From the NCBI GenBank assembly GCA_003446335.1, contig DMAZ01000082.1, positions 1 to 7,713 of the forward strand: a stretch of 7,713 bases of DNA. Reading direction: 5' to 3'. The position numbers and the translations under genes are program-made. The stretch comes from Lachnospiraceae bacterium. Lineage in GTDB: Bacteria; Bacillota_A; Clostridia; Lachnospirales; Lachnospiraceae. Below the pieces are notes generated by a model. It was not told the DNA's origin. It searched no databases and saw nothing but the letters and a program-made list of their open reading frames with translations. Each line of letters begins with the position of its first letter. The stretch's first letter is position 1. Shown here one piece after another: positions 5,890 through 7,713 of the stretch.

Positions 5890-7446
5890 ATGAATCTGTT
5901 TAAAAAGAAGACAAATGCGTCAGCTGCCGGGACCGGCATTTCAGACGTGACAGACAGAAAATTGGACAGAAGAAGTCTTGTGAACGGATCGTTTGCTACC
6001 GGTATGGCGGTAATCATTATAGCTGCGATCGTTGTGATCAATATGATCGTGGGGGCTCTTCCTTCCGATGTCACGGAATTTGATATGTCCACCAATAAGA
6101 TATTTACAATTGGGGATACGACGAAAGAAGTTCTATCTGCTCTTGACCGGGATGTTACGTTCCATTATCTGGTACAGACCGGAAGCGAGGATACAAGGAT
6201 TGAAAAACTGCTCAACTCCTACAAAGCAGCATCCGATCACATTAAAATCGAGAAAGTTGACATTGTTGCCCAGCCTACATTTTATCAGCAGTATACGGAT
6301 AAGGCTGTGTCACCCAACAGCGTGATCGTCACGTCGGGAGATAAATCCAAGGTCGTTGACAATTATTCGATTTATCTTCAGGACTATATGAACTATACCG
6401 GCAATAATAATATCAGTTTTGACGGAGAGGGACAGTTAACAAGCGCGATCGCCTATGTTGCGGGCGGAGATACAAGTTCTGCCTATACGGTCACCGGTCA
6501 TAATGAGATTCCCCTAAGTTCCGATATGAAAGATCTGCTGGAGAAATCAAGTATCAGTGTTTCAGATATTAATCTGCTCAGTGCCGGGATCCCGGAAGAC
6601 TGTGATCTGTTGATCATTTTTGCTCCGCAGACTGACTTTACGGAGAGTGAAGCAGGAAAAGTCATCAAGTATCTGGCTGACGGCGGAAAAGCACTTCTGG
6701 TATCCATTCTTTCGAAGGAAGAGAGTCCGAATTTCGACAGCATCCTTGCTTCTTACGGAATCTCGCGTATTCCGGGATTGGTGGTCGAGGGAGACTCGAA
6801 CCATTACACGACGGCTCCATACATTCTGATGCCGGATATAGCATCCGCGGATGTGACCGGGAAGGTCACAGGCCTCAATATTATTGATGCTTATGCGCAG
6901 GCTTTCGGCGTCAACACGGACGATGATGATCTTACGTACACCGCGACTCCGCTTTTGACAACGTCTGCGGAGGCATTTACAAAGCCTCTGGATACCGATA
7001 CGCTGGAAAAAGAGGATGGTGATGCGGAAGGCCCGTTCACGCTCGGCGTTAAGATTGAACAAAATATGAGCAGCGGATCCTACGGCGAACCGGATGTGGA
7101 TCTGGAGAAAAAGGAAGAACAGACGGATGAGAAAGAGGAAGACATCAAAAGGACGAAGATCCTCTACTATTCTTCTCCGTGCCTGTTCAATTCGGATGCC
7201 CTCTCATCACTGATGCAGATGTATGTGGAGATGCCGAAGGGAAATATGCAGCTGTTCGCTGACTCCATTACGTATCTGACGGATCGGGAGATCACTGTAT
7301 CCATTCCGGCCAAGTCCATGCAGGAACCGAGCATAACGGTACCGGAAGGAACATCGGCCCTGATCGGCAATATCGTGATGTTCGGTCTCCCGGCTGCGGT
7401 ACTTATTACCGGTATCTTTATAACAGTGAAGCGAATGAGCAGATGA
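5890..7446 (+). CDS. GldG-like ABC transporter auxiliary protein
   Basis: A 518-residue membrane-anchored protein with one hydrophobic helix at about 36-57 and a second at 492-513, leaving a large domain between them that is expected outside the membrane. The N-terminal 35 residues are basic and polar. Right after the first helix comes FDMSTNKIFTIG at 64-75, matching the start of the GldG/ABC auxiliary domain, which resembles a class of sugar or peptide binding folds but has no known ligand here. A charged Glu/Lys-rich stretch at about 402-423 interrupts the domain and looks like a flexible linker. In Bacteroidetes, GldG pairs with GldF and GldA in the gliding and secretion system, but this sequence context is not gliding. 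The AAGGAGG at 5876-5882 overlaps the permease stop, so the genes are in one operon. Family placement is good, and the role is open. Confidence 0.85.
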   Translation: MNLFKKKTNASAAGTGISDVTDRKLDRRSLVNGSFATGMAVIIIAAIVVINMIVGALPSDVTEFDMSTNKIFTIGDTTKEVLSALDRDVTFHYLVQTGSEDTRIEKLLNSYKAASDHIKIEKVDIVAQPTFYQQYTDKAVSPNSVIVTSGDKSKVVDNYSIYLQDYMNYTGNNNISFDGEGQLTSAIAYVAGGDTSSAYTVTGHNEIPLSSDMKDLLEKSSISVSDINLLSAGIPEDCDLLIIFAPQTDFTESEAGKVIKYLADGGKALLVSILSKEESPNFDSILASYGISRIPGLVVEGDSNHYTTAPYILMPDIASADVTGKVTGLNIIDAYAQAFGVNTDDDDLTYTATPLLTTSAEAFTKPLDTDTLEKEDGDAEGPFTLGVKIEQNMSSGSYGEPDVDLEKKEEQTDEKEEDIKRTKILYYSSPCLFNSDALSSLMQMYVEMPKGNMQLFADSITYLTDREITVSIPAKSMQEPSITVPEGTSALIGNIVMFGLPAAVLITGIFITVKRMSR

Positions 7447-7451
7447 GAGGA
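7446..7451 (+). promoter_or_regulatory. Ribosome binding site for the last gene
   Basis: AGAGGA overlaps the GldG-like stop codon and lies eight bases before the TTG at 7460. It is weaker than the other sites in this operon, but the lysine-rich start and hydrophobic helix that follow support this start. Confidence 0.55.
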
Positions 7452-7459
7452 CAGGACAA

Positions 7460-7713
7460 TTGAAAAAGAAAGCATTTTTTCTGATCGGGGCGTTCGCGGT
7501 CCTGGTCATCCTTATAGGAATATATCTGGCGGTGAAAGGAAATTCTGATACAGCTGAGGAAGAAAAGGAAACACTGATCGGTCTGACAGCCAACCGGATC
7601 CAGACGATCAGCTGGACCCCGGAAGGCGGCGATACGCTTTCCTTCAGCCGTATAGACGGCAGGTGGTCTTATGATGGCGACAGGAATTTCAAAGTCGATC
7701 AGAATGCCATGAA
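7460..7713 (+). CDS. DUF4340-like membrane-anchored protein, 3' end missing
   Basis: The reading frame stays open from a TTG at 7460 to the window edge, giving 84 complete codons. It opens with MKKKAFF and a hydrophobic helix at about residues 5-25, an uncleaved anchor or signal. A short acidic linker follows at 30-37, and then the beginning of an extracytoplasmic domain. LSFSRIDGRWSYDGDRNFKVDQNAM at roughly 60-84 contains the W-centred strand pattern (G67, R68, W69, F77, V79) typical of the DUF4340 start. DUF4340 proteins usually sit at the end of GldA-GldF-GldG-like operons, as this one does, 13 bases after the GldG-like stop. The function of DUF4340 is unknown. The C-terminal part lies beyond the window, so the length and integrity of the gene cannot be judged. 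Confidence 0.75.
   Translation, partial: MKKKAFFLIGAFAVLVILIGIYLAVKGNSDTAEEEKETLIGLTANRIQTISWTPEGGDTLSFSRIDGRWSYDGDRNFKVDQNAM

Noticed and set aside
5890..7446. Reading the GldG-like gene as evidence for gliding motility
   Set aside because: The rest of the gliding apparatus is absent from the window, the context looks clostridial, and related operons occur in non-gliding bacteria.

Overview
The window reads as ordinary chromosome of a Gram-positive anaerobe of the Clostridia, most likely a gut Lachnospiraceae-type organism. This is inferred from the strong AGGAGG ribosome binding sites, the moderate GC content, the TTG starts, and the gene types: a DeoB phosphopentomutase, a PaaK-type CoA ligase paired with a tandem-ACT protein, and a Gld-like ABC transporter operon. 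No mobile element, CRISPR array, rRNA or tRNA is visible. All genes lie on the + strand and no gene-free stretch reaches 300 bases.

Region 1 (about 1-1774) holds deoB (phosphopentomutase, nucleoside salvage) followed 57 bases later by a 165-residue protein I do not recognise. The short gap and the lack of a visible terminator or promoter between them suggest co-transcription. The promoter for deoB would lie left of the window.

Region 2 (about 1775-3747) is a two-gene unit. A 135-base AT-rich intergenic region carries a candidate extended -10 promoter at 1844-1873. It is followed by an aryl-acetate (phenylacetate-type) CoA ligase, then 19 bases later by a small protein made of two ACT domains. 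A clear intrinsic terminator at 3719-3747 closes the unit. Clostridial genomes often carry this pair next to indolepyruvate:ferredoxin oxidoreductase genes (iorAB), but none are visible here. The likely setting is aromatic amino acid fermentation or aromatic acid activation, with the ACT protein as an amino-acid-sensing partner (inference).

Region 3 (about 3748 to the right edge) starts with a 202-base leader containing four short CTTNCGGAAAG-like elements in two pairs and some nested inverted repeats. It leads into a tightly packed operon: an ABC ATPase (TTG start, acidic tail), an ABC-2 permease overlapping it by ATGA, a GldG-like membrane-anchored auxiliary protein, and the start of a DUF4340-like membrane-anchored protein cut by the window end. 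The set corresponds to the GldA/GldF/GldG part of the Bacteroidetes gliding-motility transporter plus DUF4340. It recurs in non-gliding bacteria, where its substrate is unknown. The four-gene transporter and its repeat-bearing leader are the least explained parts of the window. I see no strong evidence for a wholly new system.
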